Part shown: positions 18,217-27,180 of the stretch, piece after piece | Layout: each line of letters starts with the position of its first letter | Numbering within the stretch: the stretch's first letter is position 1 | Source: Paludibacteraceae bacterium | Lineage (GTDB): Bacteria; Bacteroidota; Bacteroidia; Bacteroidales; Paludibacteraceae | Assembly: GCA_017509715.1 (NCBI GenBank) | Contig: JAFWOU010000029.1 | Span: 1-64,000 of the forward strand | Length of the DNA: 64,000 bases | Direction of reading: 5' to 3' | Program-made: the position numbers and the translations under genes | The notes under the pieces: model-generated | What the model was told of the DNA's origin: nothing | Database searches by the model: none | Seen by the model: the letters and a program-made list of their open reading frames with translations, nothing else

Positions 18217-19644
18217 GAGAACTACGTTCTCGACGTGTTGTGTATGCGGAAACATGTCTACGGGTTGCACCTTAGTGACACGGTATTTCTTGTCGAGCAG
18301 CGCCAGGTCGCGTGCCTGGGTGGCAGGGTTGCAGCTGACGTATACGATGCGTTGTGGTGCGGCATTGAGAATCACGTTCACTACATCCTCGTGCATACCG
18401 GCGCGGGGTGGGTCGGTGATGATGATGTCCGGACGACCGTATTGTGTCACAAAATCATCGTTCAGAATATCCTTCATGTCACCGGCGAAGAACAGGGTGT
18501 TTTCGATGTTGTTGATATTGGAATTGACCTTGGCATCTTCGATGGCTTCCGGCACATACTCGATGCCGATGACCTGACGGGCTTTCTTGGCTACAAAGTT
18601 CGCAATAGTTCCTGTTCCTGTATAGAGGTCATAGACTAAAGGTCGTTGGTCGTTGGTCGTTGGTAGTTGGTCGAAGGCAAAATCGCGTGCTACTTTGTAG
18701 AGTTCGTACGCCTGCTCGGTGTTGGTTTGGTAGAACGACTTGGGGCCGACTTTGAATTGCAGTCCCTCCATCTCCTCGATAATATGATCCCGGCCGTAAT
18801 AGACTTGGATGTCCAAGTCGCCGATGGTGTCGTTGAGTTTGGTGTTCTCTACGTAGAGCAGCGATATGATCTCCGGGAACTCTTGATGCAGATACTCCAA
18901 GAGGCTGAAGGCTGACGGCTGATTGCTGATGGCCTCTCCAAAGGAGAGTACCACCATCAGTTCTCCCTTGTGGTTCGAGCGCAGAATGAGGGTGCGTAGC
19001 AGGCCCTGGTGGGTATGCTCGTTGTAGAAGCTCATGCCATGCTCCAGGGCGAACGTGCGTATGCCGTTGCGGATGCGATTGTTGATCTCGGGCATCAGGT
19101 GGCATTCCCGGATATCCAGCACCTTGTCGAACGCGCCGGGGATATGAAAGCCCAGGCCGGGTTCGATGGTCAGGGGGGCGTTATCCTGTTTCAGTTGTTT
19201 GAGTTCTTCGGTCGTAATCCATTTGCGGTCGGCAAAGGTGAACTCCAGTTTGTTGCGGTACTCGTAGACATGCTTGGAACCCAGTATGGGGCTGATCTCC
19301 GGTAGCATGATCTTACCGATGCGGGTGAGGTTGTCTACGACCTGCTGCTGCTTATAGCGCAGTTGTTCGTCATAGGGCAGGATCTGCCATTTGCAACCGC
19401 CGCATACGCCGTAATGACGGCAACGGGCCTCGCAGCGCTTGTCGGAATATTGGACAAAACGCTCCACGCGGGCTTCCATGAACGAGTGTTTCTTGCGCGT
19501 GATCTGCAGGTCGACGATGTCGCCCGGCACGCAGTAGGGTACAAAGCATACGATGTCGTTGAGTCGCACCAGCGCCTTGCCTTCGGCCGCGATACCCGTG
19601 ATCTCTACATGCTCGTATTTCGGCAGATTTTTCTTCTTTCCCAT
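18199..19644 (-). CDS. rlmD: 23S rRNA (uracil-5-)-methyltransferase, RlmD/RumA family
   Basis: 481 aa. An N-terminal TRAM-like domain (1-65) is followed by four cysteines of the iron-sulfur cluster (71, 75, 81, 84), a SAM-binding DLYTGTGTIANF, and the catalytic cysteine in YVSCNPATQARDL near 437. Proteins of this family make m5U in 23S rRNA (U1939 for RlmD) or tRNA; the exact target cannot be fixed from sequence. Residues about 326-335 (PTTNDQRP region) come from a GGTCGTT heptamer array just before the SAM motif. Confidence 0.9.
   Translation of the reverse strand: MGKKKNLPKYEHVEITGIAAEGKALVRLNDIVCFVPYCVPGDIVDLQITRKKHSFMEARVERFVQYSDKRCEARCRHYGVCGGCKWQILPYDEQLRYKQQQVVDNLTRIGKIMLPEISPILGSKHVYEYRNKLEFTFADRKWITTEELKQLKQDNAPLTIEPGLGFHIPGAFDKVLDIRECHLMPEINNRIRNGIRTFALEHGMSFYNEHTHQGLLRTLILRSNHKGELMVVLSFGEAISNQPSAFSLLEYLHQEFPEIISLLYVENTKLNDTIGDLDIQVYYGRDHIIEEMEGLQFKVGPKSFYQTNTEQAYELYKVARDFAFDQLPTTNDQRPLVYDLYTGTGTIANFVAKKARQVIGIEYVPEAIEDAKVNSNINNIENTLFFAGDMKDILNDDFVTQYGRPDIIITDPPRAGMHEDVVNVILNAAPQRIVYVSCNPATQARDLALLDKKYRVTKVQPVDMFPHTQHVENVVLLELRS
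18641..18673. repeat. In-frame heptamer array GGTCGTT in rlmD
   Basis: Three exact GGTCGTT units and one GGTAGTT, followed by a partial unit. The complementary heptamers recur in the spacer at 46888-46908 (ACCAACG). Confidence 0.85.
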
Positions 19645-19675
19645 ATTTGATTTTTTAATTCTTTAACTATTTATC

Positions 19676-19724
19676 GGAGTGCCCGGAGGCACCTTTCGAC
19701 TTTCGACTTTTTACTTTCGACTCT
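19676..19724. repeat. Palindrome plus CTTTCGA heptamer array
   Basis: A small palindrome GTGCC-CGGA-GGCAC (19679-19692) runs straight into CTTTCGA-type heptamers (19693-19724). The palindrome recurs at 35806-35819 and, with changes, at 44962-44975. Confidence 0.85.
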
Positions 19725-22197
19725 TTTTATGGCTGTCTTTCTCCAGCACCCACCGCATCGATGCTCGGTAGAGCGTCTCAAACTGCGGACTGCACTCCAG
19801 CGGAAAACCGTAGACCAAGGTGCGTATTTGTTTCGGGTGCTTCTTGCTCACATAGCTCTTCCAGGCTACGCCGAACGGGATACGCATATCGGCATAGCAT
19901 CCCAGGCGCACAGCATCGCCCGTGGGTTCGAGCGACTCGGGTGACTCGGCAAAGAGGTGGCTGTCGGAGGGGTGTTGCCAGAGCTGGATGTCCTTGACTA
20001 CCATCCAGTCCTGCTCGGCTGTCAATTGCCCGTTATGGCAGGCGCGCGGGGCGCGGAAGCGGTAGTGGAGCAACTGTTCTGCCCAGCGTTTCTCGTTGGC
20101 GGTATGCATGCCCGATCCCAGGTAACTGCCGGAGATGAGCAGGCTACCCTGGTTCCACAGGTACTCGGTCAGCATACGTCGCGTCTGGGCGTCTATCACG
20201 GCCTGCTTGCCTTCGGCAGGTTGCTTGCCGTAGATGAGGTCGACGGCGGCATAGTCGGAACTGATGGCGCGAACGGCTGTCAGGTTGGCACTCACGTACG
20301 ACACGCCCATCTCCTGGAGTATCTTGCCATGACGCACGGGGTAGTCGTGGGTATTACCCATGGTGAAGATATGTTGCTGGTCGCGGTTGCACATTCCGAA
20401 ACCGCAGTTGTCATCGTCGGTCCAGTCGAGTCGGCGGTCGAAGATGATCTGGTCGCCTATGTAGCCGCCGTACAGGCCGTCCTCCACGGCGTAGGAACCC
20501 GGTACGATACCGGCGTAGGTGGAGTCGCGAAACCACTCCGGCCCGCCTACGTAGTTGAAGGCATTGAGGATGAGCACCATCGGCGCTTCGGTCTTACCAT
20601 GATGCGGAGCCAGATAGGCGGAGAGTGTCTCCGACTCAAAGCCCAGACCGCCTGCGTTGCCGGCGGCGATGTAGTAGCTGTAGCGTGTGCCGCGCTTAGC
20701 ATGATGTTGATAACATGTCGTGTCGGAGCGGTGGGCTTGCCATGCGCCGTCGTTCTCGCGGATATAGACGAGGTAGTAGGTAGGCTGAGCTGTCGGTTCC
20801 AGCGGATCGTCGGTGGCGGTCCAGCTTATAGAGAGGCTGTCGTCCGCCACGTGGTCTACGCGGCAGTTGTGGACGGGTAGGGGTTGTACGACGGGCTGCG
20901 TACCGTCCTTGGCGTGCAGGTAACGCAGGAGGCCTTTGTACACGGCACGCGAGGCATCGAAGCGGAAGCGAGGATTGAGGCCGTAGATCATGTCGGGCAT
21001 GTTCTTGTGGCTCAGCAGTTCGATCAGCACGGTCGGCACCTCCGGTACGCGCGACTCGGCATAGTTGGCATCGTTGAGCATGCGTCGTGTCCACTCGGGG
21101 CAGTAGAGGCGCCGTATGTCCTGCACGATCTGGGTCTGGACGTAGTCGGCCAGGTCGCGGTTGATTTGCCGGCTCACGCCGTTGGGAAAGCAGGTCTTCT
21201 TGTCGTCGCCCTTGCTGTAGTAGATGGCTAATGTACCGACGATGGAGCGGTTGTCGTCCTCCGAGAGGCCGTCGGTATGCAGCGCCAGACAGAGGTCTAC
21301 GGGTATGCCGAGTCCGTCGGCGGTGGGATGGGCTTCGCTGCCGCCCACGAGGAAATTCACCCATTTGCCGCGACAGATCATGTCGGATTTATAGTCGTTC
21401 TCGCCCTTGAAATAGTCGTATATCGTATCCGGAAAACCCGCATACTCCAGCCATTCTCGGGCGGCTTCTTGCCAACGCATCATGCCGCTGCGGCCCTGCT
21501 TGTATGCCTCGCCGGTCTCGCGGTAGATCCAGCGTCCGTTGCGAAGTATCAGGTCGCGTCCCTCCAGTCGTGGACGCGGTTGCAGTACCACGGCGCCGGC
21601 GCGCTCCAGCATACGGCTGATCTGACGCGTATACTCGGTGGTATAGAGGTCCTCGACGGTGGTCCACATCGTAGCGCGTTGCCACCGCCATAGTTCCTGT
21701 TTGCGGTTGTAGTACGTGCCGTGGCTGGGCCAGAGGGCGATGTAGCGGTCGTGCAAACCCTGGGTCCACAGCTCCTGGCCGGGTAGGTTGAGCGGCGCGA
21801 GACCCTCGATGTGGGTGCGGGGGGTACGGTTCTGGTAGCTGTACCGGCGTCCGTTAGGACGGTGGTAGGAAGAGATGAGCGTACCGATCTCTACGTTATC
21901 CGAGTAGATGCTGACTGTGGCGGATGAGTCGCGCAGGGTCCAGAAGCCTACCTGTTGGCGTAGCGAGTCCAGTCCTGCCGGCGTGAACGAGATGCCGCCC
22001 AGGGTGCGGTTGGTGTAGACGCTTACGCTGCGGCCGCGCGTCTCGATGCGGTCTACCTTCACCTTGCTCAGCCAACGGGTGCGCTGCAGTCCCAGGTTGC
22101 GGTTGAGCGAGTCGGCAAGGGCTTCGGGCGTGATGGCCTGTATACCCAGGCTCACGCTCAGCATCATCAATAGTATCGTATAGCGAGTCGTACGCAT
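19711..22197 (-). CDS. Exported N-acetylmuramoyl-L-alanine amidase-like protein with FN3 domain
   Basis: 828 aa with a signal peptide (MRTTRYTILLMMLSVSLG). The middle part looks like an Amidase_3 domain: LALHTDG near residue 305 and VLIELLSHKN near 392 replace the usual histidine and glutamate motifs. A fibronectin-3-like segment follows (about 460-545), then a C-terminal domain resembling a class I amidotransferase fold. Similar Bacteroidota proteins are often labelled xanthan lyase, which this sequence does not support. Peptidoglycan or glycan hydrolysis in the envelope is likely but the substrate is open. The ATG at 22197 fits the signal peptide. Confidence 0.78.
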   Translation of the reverse strand: MRTTRYTILLMMLSVSLGIQAITPEALADSLNRNLGLQRTRWLSKVKVDRIETRGRSVSVYTNRTLGGISFTPAGLDSLRQQVGFWTLRDSSATVSIYSDNVEIGTLISSYHRPNGRRYSYQNRTPRTHIEGLAPLNLPGQELWTQGLHDRYIALWPSHGTYYNRKQELWRWQRATMWTTVEDLYTTEYTRQISRMLERAGAVVLQPRPRLEGRDLILRNGRWIYRETGEAYKQGRSGMMRWQEAAREWLEYAGFPDTIYDYFKGENDYKSDMICRGKWVNFLVGGSEAHPTADGLGIPVDLCLALHTDGLSEDDNRSIVGTLAIYYSKGDDKKTCFPNGVSRQINRDLADYVQTQIVQDIRRLYCPEWTRRMLNDANYAESRVPEVPTVLIELLSHKNMPDMIYGLNPRFRFDASRAVYKGLLRYLHAKDGTQPVVQPLPVHNCRVDHVADDSLSISWTATDDPLEPTAQPTYYLVYIRENDGAWQAHRSDTTCYQHHAKRGTRYSYYIAAGNAGGLGFESETLSAYLAPHHGKTEAPMVLILNAFNYVGGPEWFRDSTYAGIVPGSYAVEDGLYGGYIGDQIIFDRRLDWTDDDNCGFGMCNRDQQHIFTMGNTHDYPVRHGKILQEMGVSYVSANLTAVRAISSDYAAVDLIYGKQPAEGKQAVIDAQTRRMLTEYLWNQGSLLISGSYLGSGMHTANEKRWAEQLLHYRFRAPRACHNGQLTAEQDWMVVKDIQLWQHPSDSHLFAESPESLEPTGDAVRLGCYADMRIPFGVAWKSYVSKKHPKQIRTLVYGFPLECSPQFETLYRASMRWVLEKDSHKKSRK

Positions 22198-22224
22198 AAT
22201 GGCATTCTTTTCCAAATTAGGACG

Positions 22225-22232
22225 CAAAGGTA
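22225..22232 (-). promoter_or_regulatory. Probable -7 element for the amidase-like gene
   Basis: TACCTTTG on the minus strand, 28 bp upstream of the chosen ATG; no clear TTG at the expected -33 position. Confidence 0.45.
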
Positions 22233-22312
22233 CGAAAAAAATCGTAAAACCGAAAATGAATTGGATAAAATCATGCAGAATACCTCGTTTTTGCAAAAAT
22301 ATGCAATATTAT

Positions 22313-22343
22313 TTGCATATATCAAAAAATAGTTGTATCTTTG
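22313..22343 (+). promoter_or_regulatory. Promoter for the cdd-lptF/G-ribBA operon
   Basis: TTG (22313-22315), 20 bp, TATCTTTG (22336-22343), with extended -33 TTGCATATATC. Leader of about 40 nt before cdd. Confidence 0.8.
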
Positions 22344-22388
22344 CAGACTAATTTGAGATAATACGCACCTTAAAAATCGATACAAGAT

Positions 22389-22871
22389 ATGAAGAAGTAT
22401 GAAATCAAGACGCCTATAACGGCGTGTACATGGAATGAACTGAGCGACGAGCAGCGTGCCTTGTTGGCCGTGGCTAAGGAGCAGACCCAGCACTCCTACT
22501 GCCCCTATTCGGGTTTCCACGTCGGTGCGGCGCTGGAGCTGAAGAACGGCGTTGTTGTGCCGGGTTGCAACCAGGAGAACGCGGCTTATCCGAGTGGTCT
22601 GTGTGCGGAGCGTACGGCACTGTTTGCTGCGGGAGCACAGCATCCCGACCAACCCGTCATGCGGCTCGCTATCGCCTGCTTCACCGATGGCCATTTCACC
22701 GCCGAACCGGGTTCGCCTTGCGGTGCATGCCGCCAGGTCATGATTGAGACCGAACATCGCTACCGTCAGCCCATGGAGGTGCTGCTCTACGGCGAACAGC
22801 AGACCTATGTCTTCCGTTCCGCTGCCGACCTGCTTCCGCTGATCTTTGTAAGCGACAATTTGAAAGGATAG
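22389..22871 (+). CDS. cdd: Cytidine deaminase
   Basis: 160 aa. Zinc ligands and catalytic glutamate are in place: Cys72-Ala-Glu74 (CAER) and Cys111/Cys114 (PCGACRQ). It deaminates cytidine and deoxycytidine to uridine forms for pyrimidine salvage. It is first in a plus-strand run with the permease and ribBA; the next gene begins one base after its stop. Confidence 0.95.
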   Translation: MKKYEIKTPITACTWNELSDEQRALLAVAKEQTQHSYCPYSGFHVGAALELKNGVVVPGCNQENAAYPSGLCAERTALFAAGAQHPDQPVMRLAIACFTDGHFTAEPGSPCGACRQVMIETEHRYRQPMEVLLYGEQQTYVFRSAADLLPLIFVSDNLKG

Positions 22872-22872
22872 A

Positions 22873-24411
22873 TTGAGAATAGTCAAACGGCTGGACATAT
22901 ATCTGTTGCGCAACTTTATAGGGTTGTTCTTTGCGACATTGTTCATCAGCGTGTTCATACTGCTGATGCAGTTCGTGTGGATGCATGTCCAGGACCTGGT
23001 GGGTAAGGGCTTGGCACTCAGCGTACTGGCCGAGTTTTTTGTCTATGCCGTGGCTACGGTCGTGCCGCTCGCGCTGCCCTTGGCGATCTTGCTCTCGTCG
23101 CTGATCAGTTTCGGCAACCTGGGCGAGAAGTTCGAACTGACGGCCATGAAGGCGGCGGGTATCTCGCTCTTCCGCATCATGCGACCGCTGACGTTTACGA
23201 TTGCATTCATCGCCGTAGGTGCTTTCTTCTTTAGCAACAACGTGCTGCCCAAGGCCCAGGCCAAACTGTGGGCGCTTATCTTCTCGCTGCGCCAGAAATC
23301 GCCCGAACTGTCGATTCCCGTCGGCGAGTTCTACGGCGGCATCGACGGCATCAATATCTACGTACGGCAGAAAGACCCCGTAGACGGTAAGCTCTACGAC
23401 GTCATGATCTACGACTATACCCAGGGTTTTAAGAACGTGTCCGTCACCGTGGCCGATACCGGACAACTCTATTTCACCGAGGATAAGAAATACTTGCTGC
23501 TGCGGCTCTACTCGGGCGAGTCGTTCGAGAATATGAGCCAGAAGGAGCAACAGGCCACCGGTACCACCAGCATCCCGTACCGCCGCGAGACCTTCTCCAT
23601 GAAACAGGTCTTGCTGGATTTCGACTCCGAGTTTGCGCGTTATGACGAGTCGGTGCTGGACGACCAGCATGTGAGCAAGAACGTGGTGGAACTGATCCAG
23701 TCGATCGACTCGGTGCAGAAGAGTGCTCATCAGCAGAGCCTGGAGCAGAGTGGTCAACTGGTCAAAAACCGCTACTTCGGACGCGAACGCCACGAGGCGC
23801 GACAGTTGATACCCGTTGAACCGGCCCTGCGTCGCGTGTATGATCCCGAACGGCTATTCGCCCGGATGACGACCAAACAGAAACTCAAAAGCGTCACCAT
23901 TGCTCGCGAGCGTGCGCAGAACTACCTCGACCAGGTGGATTACAACGCCCTGCTGCTCGACGACTCCCAGCGTTATATCCGGCGTCATGAGATAGAACTG
24001 TACCGTAAGTTCACGCTGGCCTTTGCCTGCCTCATCTTCTTCTTCATCGGTGCACCGCTGGGTGCGATCATCCGTAAGGGAGGTCTCGGCGCACCCGTCG
24101 TGATATCCGTCGTACTCTTCATTATATATTATATTATCGACAACACCGGCTACAAGATGGCCCGCGAAGCCCTGTGGCCCTGCTGGGCAGGAATGTGGTT
24201 GAGTTCGTTTGTGCTGCTGCCTATCGGCGTCTTCCTGACCTACAAGGCGGCGACCGACTCGGCGCTCTTCAACCCCGAAGCATGGCAACGTGCGCTGCTC
24301 CGACCCCTTCGCGCCATAACAAAGAATAAATGGATAAAACAACAATATGAACACTATTCAAGAAGCCTTAGAGGATTTTCGCTTAGGACGATTTGTCATC
24401 GTAGTAGATGA
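22873..24411 (+). CDS. LptF/LptG family permease
   Basis: 512 aa YjgP/YjgQ-type inner-membrane protein, the permease half of the lipopolysaccharide export ABC transporter. Hydrophobic clusters at about residues 12-110 and 375-470 flank a large periplasmic domain, the family layout. Translation appears to start at a TTG one base after the cdd stop; no ATG is near and the N-terminus ([14 protein letters not shown]) fits the family. Its last 65 bp overlap ribBA in another frame, so the final 20 residues may be atypical. Confidence 0.88.
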   Translation: MRIVKRLDIYLLRNFIGLFFATLFISVFILLMQFVWMHVQDLVGKGLALSVLAEFFVYAVATVVPLALPLAILLSSLISFGNLGEKFELTAMKAAGISLFRIMRPLTFTIAFIAVGAFFFSNNVLPKAQAKLWALIFSLRQKSPELSIPVGEFYGGIDGINIYVRQKDPVDGKLYDVMIYDYTQGFKNVSVTVADTGQLYFTEDKKYLLLRLYSGESFENMSQKEQQATGTTSIPYRRETFSMKQVLLDFDSEFARYDESVLDDQHVSKNVVELIQSIDSVQKSAHQQSLEQSGQLVKNRYFGRERHEARQLIPVEPALRRVYDPERLFARMTTKQKLKSVTIARERAQNYLDQVDYNALLLDDSQRYIRRHEIELYRKFTLAFACLIFFFIGAPLGAIIRKGGLGAPVVISVVLFIIYYIIDNTGYKMAREALWPCWAGMWLSSFVLLPIGVFLTYKAATDSALFNPEAWQRALLRPLRAITKNKWIKQQYEHYSRSLRGFSLRTICHRSR

Positions 24412-25603
24412 CGAGGATCGCGAGAACGAGGGCGATTTCATAACGGCGGCCGAACTGATCACGCCGGAGAAGGTCAACTTCATGCTCAAGCATGGACGCG
24501 GTGTACTCTGCGTACCCATCACGGAGCAACGCTGTGCTGAACTCGACCTCATGCACCAGGTGGCTAACAACACCTCGATGCTCGGTACGCCCTTTACCGT
24601 CACCGTCGATAAGCTCGCCGGTTGCACTACGGGTGTATCCGCGGCCGACCGTGCCGCTACCATACGCGCCTTGGCTGATCCCGAGTCGCGTCCCGAGACC
24701 TTCGGACGTCCCGGACATATTAATCCGCTTTATGCCCGCTCGGGTGGAGTACTCCAGCGCGCGGGACATACCGAAGCCGGTGTCGACCTGGCCCGCCTGG
24801 CCGGACTGCATCCTGCAGCCGCCCTCATCGAGATCATGAATCCCGACGGCACGATGGCCCGTATGCCCCAACTGGAGCAGGTGGCCCGCGAGCATGACCT
24901 AAAGATCATCACTATCAAGGACCTGATCGACTATCGTCTGAAAGTCGAAAGTCAAAAGTCAAAAGTCGAAAGTCAAAAGTCGAAAGTCGAAAGTCTTACG
25001 GGCGCAGCCGGTCTGGTAGAGCGCGGCGAGACGGTCTTCCTGCCTACGCGCCACGGTGAGTTCCAACTCACGCCTTTCCGCGACCTCACTACCGGTCTGG
25101 AGCACGTCGTGCTCTGTAAGGGCGAGTGGCAGAAGGACGAACCCATCCTGTGTCGTGTGCACTCTAGCTGCATGACCGGCGACGTGTTCGGCTCCATGCG
25201 CTGCGAATGCGGCGAACAGCTGGAGCGTGCGATGGAGATGGTAGAGAAGGAGGGCCGTGGTATCATCGTCTATATGAATCAGGAAGGTCGCGGTATAGGC
25301 CTTATGAATAAGATACGCGCGTATAAGCTCCAGGAGCAGGGGGAAGATACCGTTGAGGCGAATGTGCACCTGGGTTTCCGACCCGACGAACGCGACTACG
25401 GCGTGGGAGCACAGATCCTGCGCGAGATGGGTGCCCTGCGTCTAAGACTGATGACCAACAATCCCGTGAAGCGTATCGGACTGGAGAGCTACGGTATCGA
25501 AATCGTTGAGAATGTGCCGATTGAGATTCGCCCGAATCCCTACAACGAGCGCTATATGCGTACCAAGAAAGAAAAAATGCACCACGATTTACGCCTCGTC
25601 TAA
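24347..25603 (+). CDS. ribBA: Bifunctional DHBP synthase / GTP cyclohydrolase II
   Basis: 418 aa riboflavin-pathway fusion enzyme. The RibB half (1-197) carries [11 protein letters not shown] near residues 21-31 and makes 3,4-dihydroxy-2-butanone 4-phosphate. The RibA half (about 220-418) has zinc cysteines 275, 286 and 288 and RGIGL, and opens GTP. Residues about 199-217, exactly at the linker, are encoded by eight perfect 7-bp repeats plus a further repeat unit, giving KVESQKS-type sequence absent from the conserved core. Both domains look intact. Confidence 0.96.
   Translation: MNTIQEALEDFRLGRFVIVVDDEDRENEGDFITAAELITPEKVNFMLKHGRGVLCVPITEQRCAELDLMHQVANNTSMLGTPFTVTVDKLAGCTTGVSAADRAATIRALADPESRPETFGRPGHINPLYARSGGVLQRAGHTEAGVDLARLAGLHPAAALIEIMNPDGTMARMPQLEQVAREHDLKIITIKDLIDYRLKVESQKSKVESQKSKVESLTGAAGLVERGETVFLPTRHGEFQLTPFRDLTTGLEHVVLCKGEWQKDEPILCRVHSSCMTGDVFGSMRCECGEQLERAMEMVEKEGRGIIVYMNQEGRGIGLMNKIRAYKLQEQGEDTVEANVHLGFRPDERDYGVGAQILREMGALRLRLMTNNPVKRIGLESYGIEIVENVPIEIRPNPYNERYMRTKKEKMHHDLRLV
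24940..24995. repeat. In-frame eight-unit heptamer array in ribBA
   Basis: Eight uninterrupted units of GAAAGTC or AAAAGTC, immediately followed by TTACGGGCGCAGCCGGTCT, which resembles the repeat unit of the yebC leader. The array lies in the linker between the two enzyme domains. Confidence 0.97.
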
Positions 25604-25634
25604 TCGGTTTGGCACGCTTTTTGCAACATCACCT

Positions 25635-25703
25635 GTAAACTAGGTCCCCTAGGCCCCCTAGGGCGCCTAGTAAACTAGTCAACCAATAAACTAATAAACT
25701 AAA
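25635..25703. repeat. CTAG nonamers and AACTAAT units upstream of the Ser-rich protein
   Basis: 9-bp units carrying CTAGG or CTAGT (25635-25680) pass into AACTAATA-like units. Fills the 106-bp spacer after ribBA. Related units at 26632, 56337, 56692 and 63871. Confidence 0.85.
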
Positions 25704-25709
25704 AAAGTT

Positions 25710-27071
25710 ATGAAACGCTTAATGACACTTCTGACGGCTGTGGCGCTCATGAGTGCCGCGCTATGGGCCGACGAGACGATCACCGTTTCGGCCAACAGTT
25801 CGGATATATCTCAGGCCCTGGACCTGAAGGTAGTAGCCAACCTGTTCGCAGAGGCCAAGAACTTGGAGGAATTTGAGACCAAACTCAACGACCCGAGTGA
25901 GTTCTACAACAACCTCGACCTCAATGGCGACGGAGACGTAGATTATATCCGCGTAGTAGAGGTAGGCGAAGGCACGAAGCGTATGATCATCCTGCAAGCT
26001 ATCTTGGCAAAAGATATCTACCAGGATATCGCCACGATATACGTAGAGAAAGATGCTAACGACCAGGTTTCGGTTCAGATCATCGGCGATGAGTATGTAT
26101 ATGGTACCAACTATATCATCGAACCCGTATATATCTACCGTCCTGTTATCTACGATTGGTTTTGGTCGCCCGCATGGTACGCATGGTATTCGCCTTGGTA
26201 TTGGGGTTATTACCCCGGCTGGTGGTATCATCACCACTGCATAGCATGGGATATGTATTGGCACCACTGCTACGCATACCATCACCACCATCACCATTGC
26301 TCGTATCGCTACGGTCGCACGCCGCACCACGGCTATCATGAGATGTACGCACGCCACGCCGGCGTAAGTCGCCGAGAGTATGCAACCGCTCATCCCGAGC
26401 GTAGCTTCTCCAGCCGCAACGCAGGTGTTACCAATGCCCGTTCGCTCCAGACCGGTGGCCCGGGACGCAGCGGTCGTCAGACGCAAGTAGGTGCTTCGGC
26501 AGGTGGACGCACAGGCGCAACAGCCGGTCCCGCTCGTACGACTTCTACTTCTACGGATCGTACCTTCGGTAGCCGCACCACGCGCACCAACGGTGCTACA
26601 GGCACGAGAACAGCTACTACGTCCGGTGCCACTAGATCGTCTAGCACCTCTAGTACTTCTAGGACTCCTAGTACCTCTAGTTCTGCTAGTACCTCTAGAA
26701 CGTCCGGCTCGTCTGCTACTACCACGCGCACCACGCGCTCTTCGGGCAGCCGCACCACGGCAGGCACGCTCTACCGCACGCCGAGCACGAGTAGCTCTTC
26801 GAGCACCACGACAAGAACGTCCGGTAGCTCCACGACGACCAGATCATCCGGTTCTACGAGCACCACTCGCTCTTCGAGCACCTATAGCGGCAGTACCCGC
26901 TCCAGCGGAAGTTCGTCTTCTACGCATCGTAGTAGCGGCACCTATAGCGGCAGTACCCGCAGTAGCGGAGGCTATAGTGGCGGAAGCAGCGGTCGTTCCG
27001 GTGGCGGATACTCCGGAGGCGGAGGTCGCTCCAGCGGTGGCGGCGGAGGTGGCGGAAGCCGCAGACGCTAA
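25710..27071 (+). CDS. Exported protein with Trp/Tyr/His-rich segment and Ser/Thr/Gly-rich tail
   Basis: 453 aa, function unknown. A signal peptide (1-20) leads to a conserved-looking domain (20-145) with a calcium-loop-like DLNGDGDVD near residues 70-79. A strongly aromatic Trp/Tyr stretch and a His cluster follow (about 145-205), then a long low-complexity Ser/Thr/Arg tail turning Gly-rich at the end. Residues about 308-332 are encoded by eight perfect CTAG nonamers. It is probably surface-exposed or periplasmic; the His cluster could bind metal. It ends at an intrinsic terminator. Confidence 0.82.
   Translation: MKRLMTLLTAVALMSAALWADETITVSANSSDISQALDLKVVANLFAEAKNLEEFETKLNDPSEFYNNLDLNGDGDVDYIRVVEVGEGTKRMIILQAILAKDIYQDIATIYVEKDANDQVSVQIIGDEYVYGTNYIIEPVYIYRPVIYDWFWSPAWYAWYSPWYWGYYPGWWYHHHCIAWDMYWHHCYAYHHHHHHCSYRYGRTPHHGYHEMYARHAGVSRREYATAHPERSFSSRNAGVTNARSLQTGGPGRSGRQTQVGASAGGRTGATAGPARTTSTSTDRTFGSRTTRTNGATGTRTATTSGATRSSSTSSTSRTPSTSSSASTSRTSGSSATTTRTTRSSGSRTTAGTLYRTPSTSSSSSTTTRTSGSSTTTRSSGSTSTTRSSSTYSGSTRSSGSSSSTHRSSGTYSGSTRSSGGYSGGSSGRSGGGYSGGGGRSSGGGGGGGSRRR
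26632..26703. repeat. In-frame array of eight CTAG nonamers
   Basis: Eight 9-bp units each starting CTAG followed by five variable bases. The frame reads CTAG across codons as (N)CT-AG(N), giving Ser/Thr/Arg and avoiding a TAG stop. Confidence 0.93.
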
Positions 27072-27073
27072 AC

Positions 27074-27110
27074 AAAAAAAAGGCTGTCCTACACGGGGCA
27101 GCCTTTTTTA
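27074..27110 (+). terminator. Intrinsic terminator
   Basis: AAAAAGGCTGTCC pairs with GGGGCAGCCTTTTT and ends in a T-run, three bases after the stop of the Ser-rich protein. Confidence 0.9.
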
Positions 27111-27112
27111 GG

Positions 27113-27176
27113 GCTTTCAGCTTTCAGCATTCAGTATTCAGCTTTTTTCTGATGGCTGATGGCTGACGGCTGATGG
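27113..27176. repeat. Two head-to-head heptamer arrays
   Basis: GCTTTCA/GCATTCA units (27113-27142) and, after a T-run, four CTGATGG/CTGACGG units (27149-27176). The two halves contain complementary TCAGC and GCTGA, so the region can fold. Confidence 0.88.
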
Positions 27177-27180
27177 CATT

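Noticed and set aside
24940..24995. Frameshift or split ribBA gene
   Set aside because: Frame continues through the array and both enzyme domains keep their key residues, so the gene is taken as intact.
26491..27111. 206-codon alternative frame inside the Ser-rich protein gene
   Set aside because: Low-complexity repeats keep all frames open; the chosen frame has the signal peptide and conserved domain.
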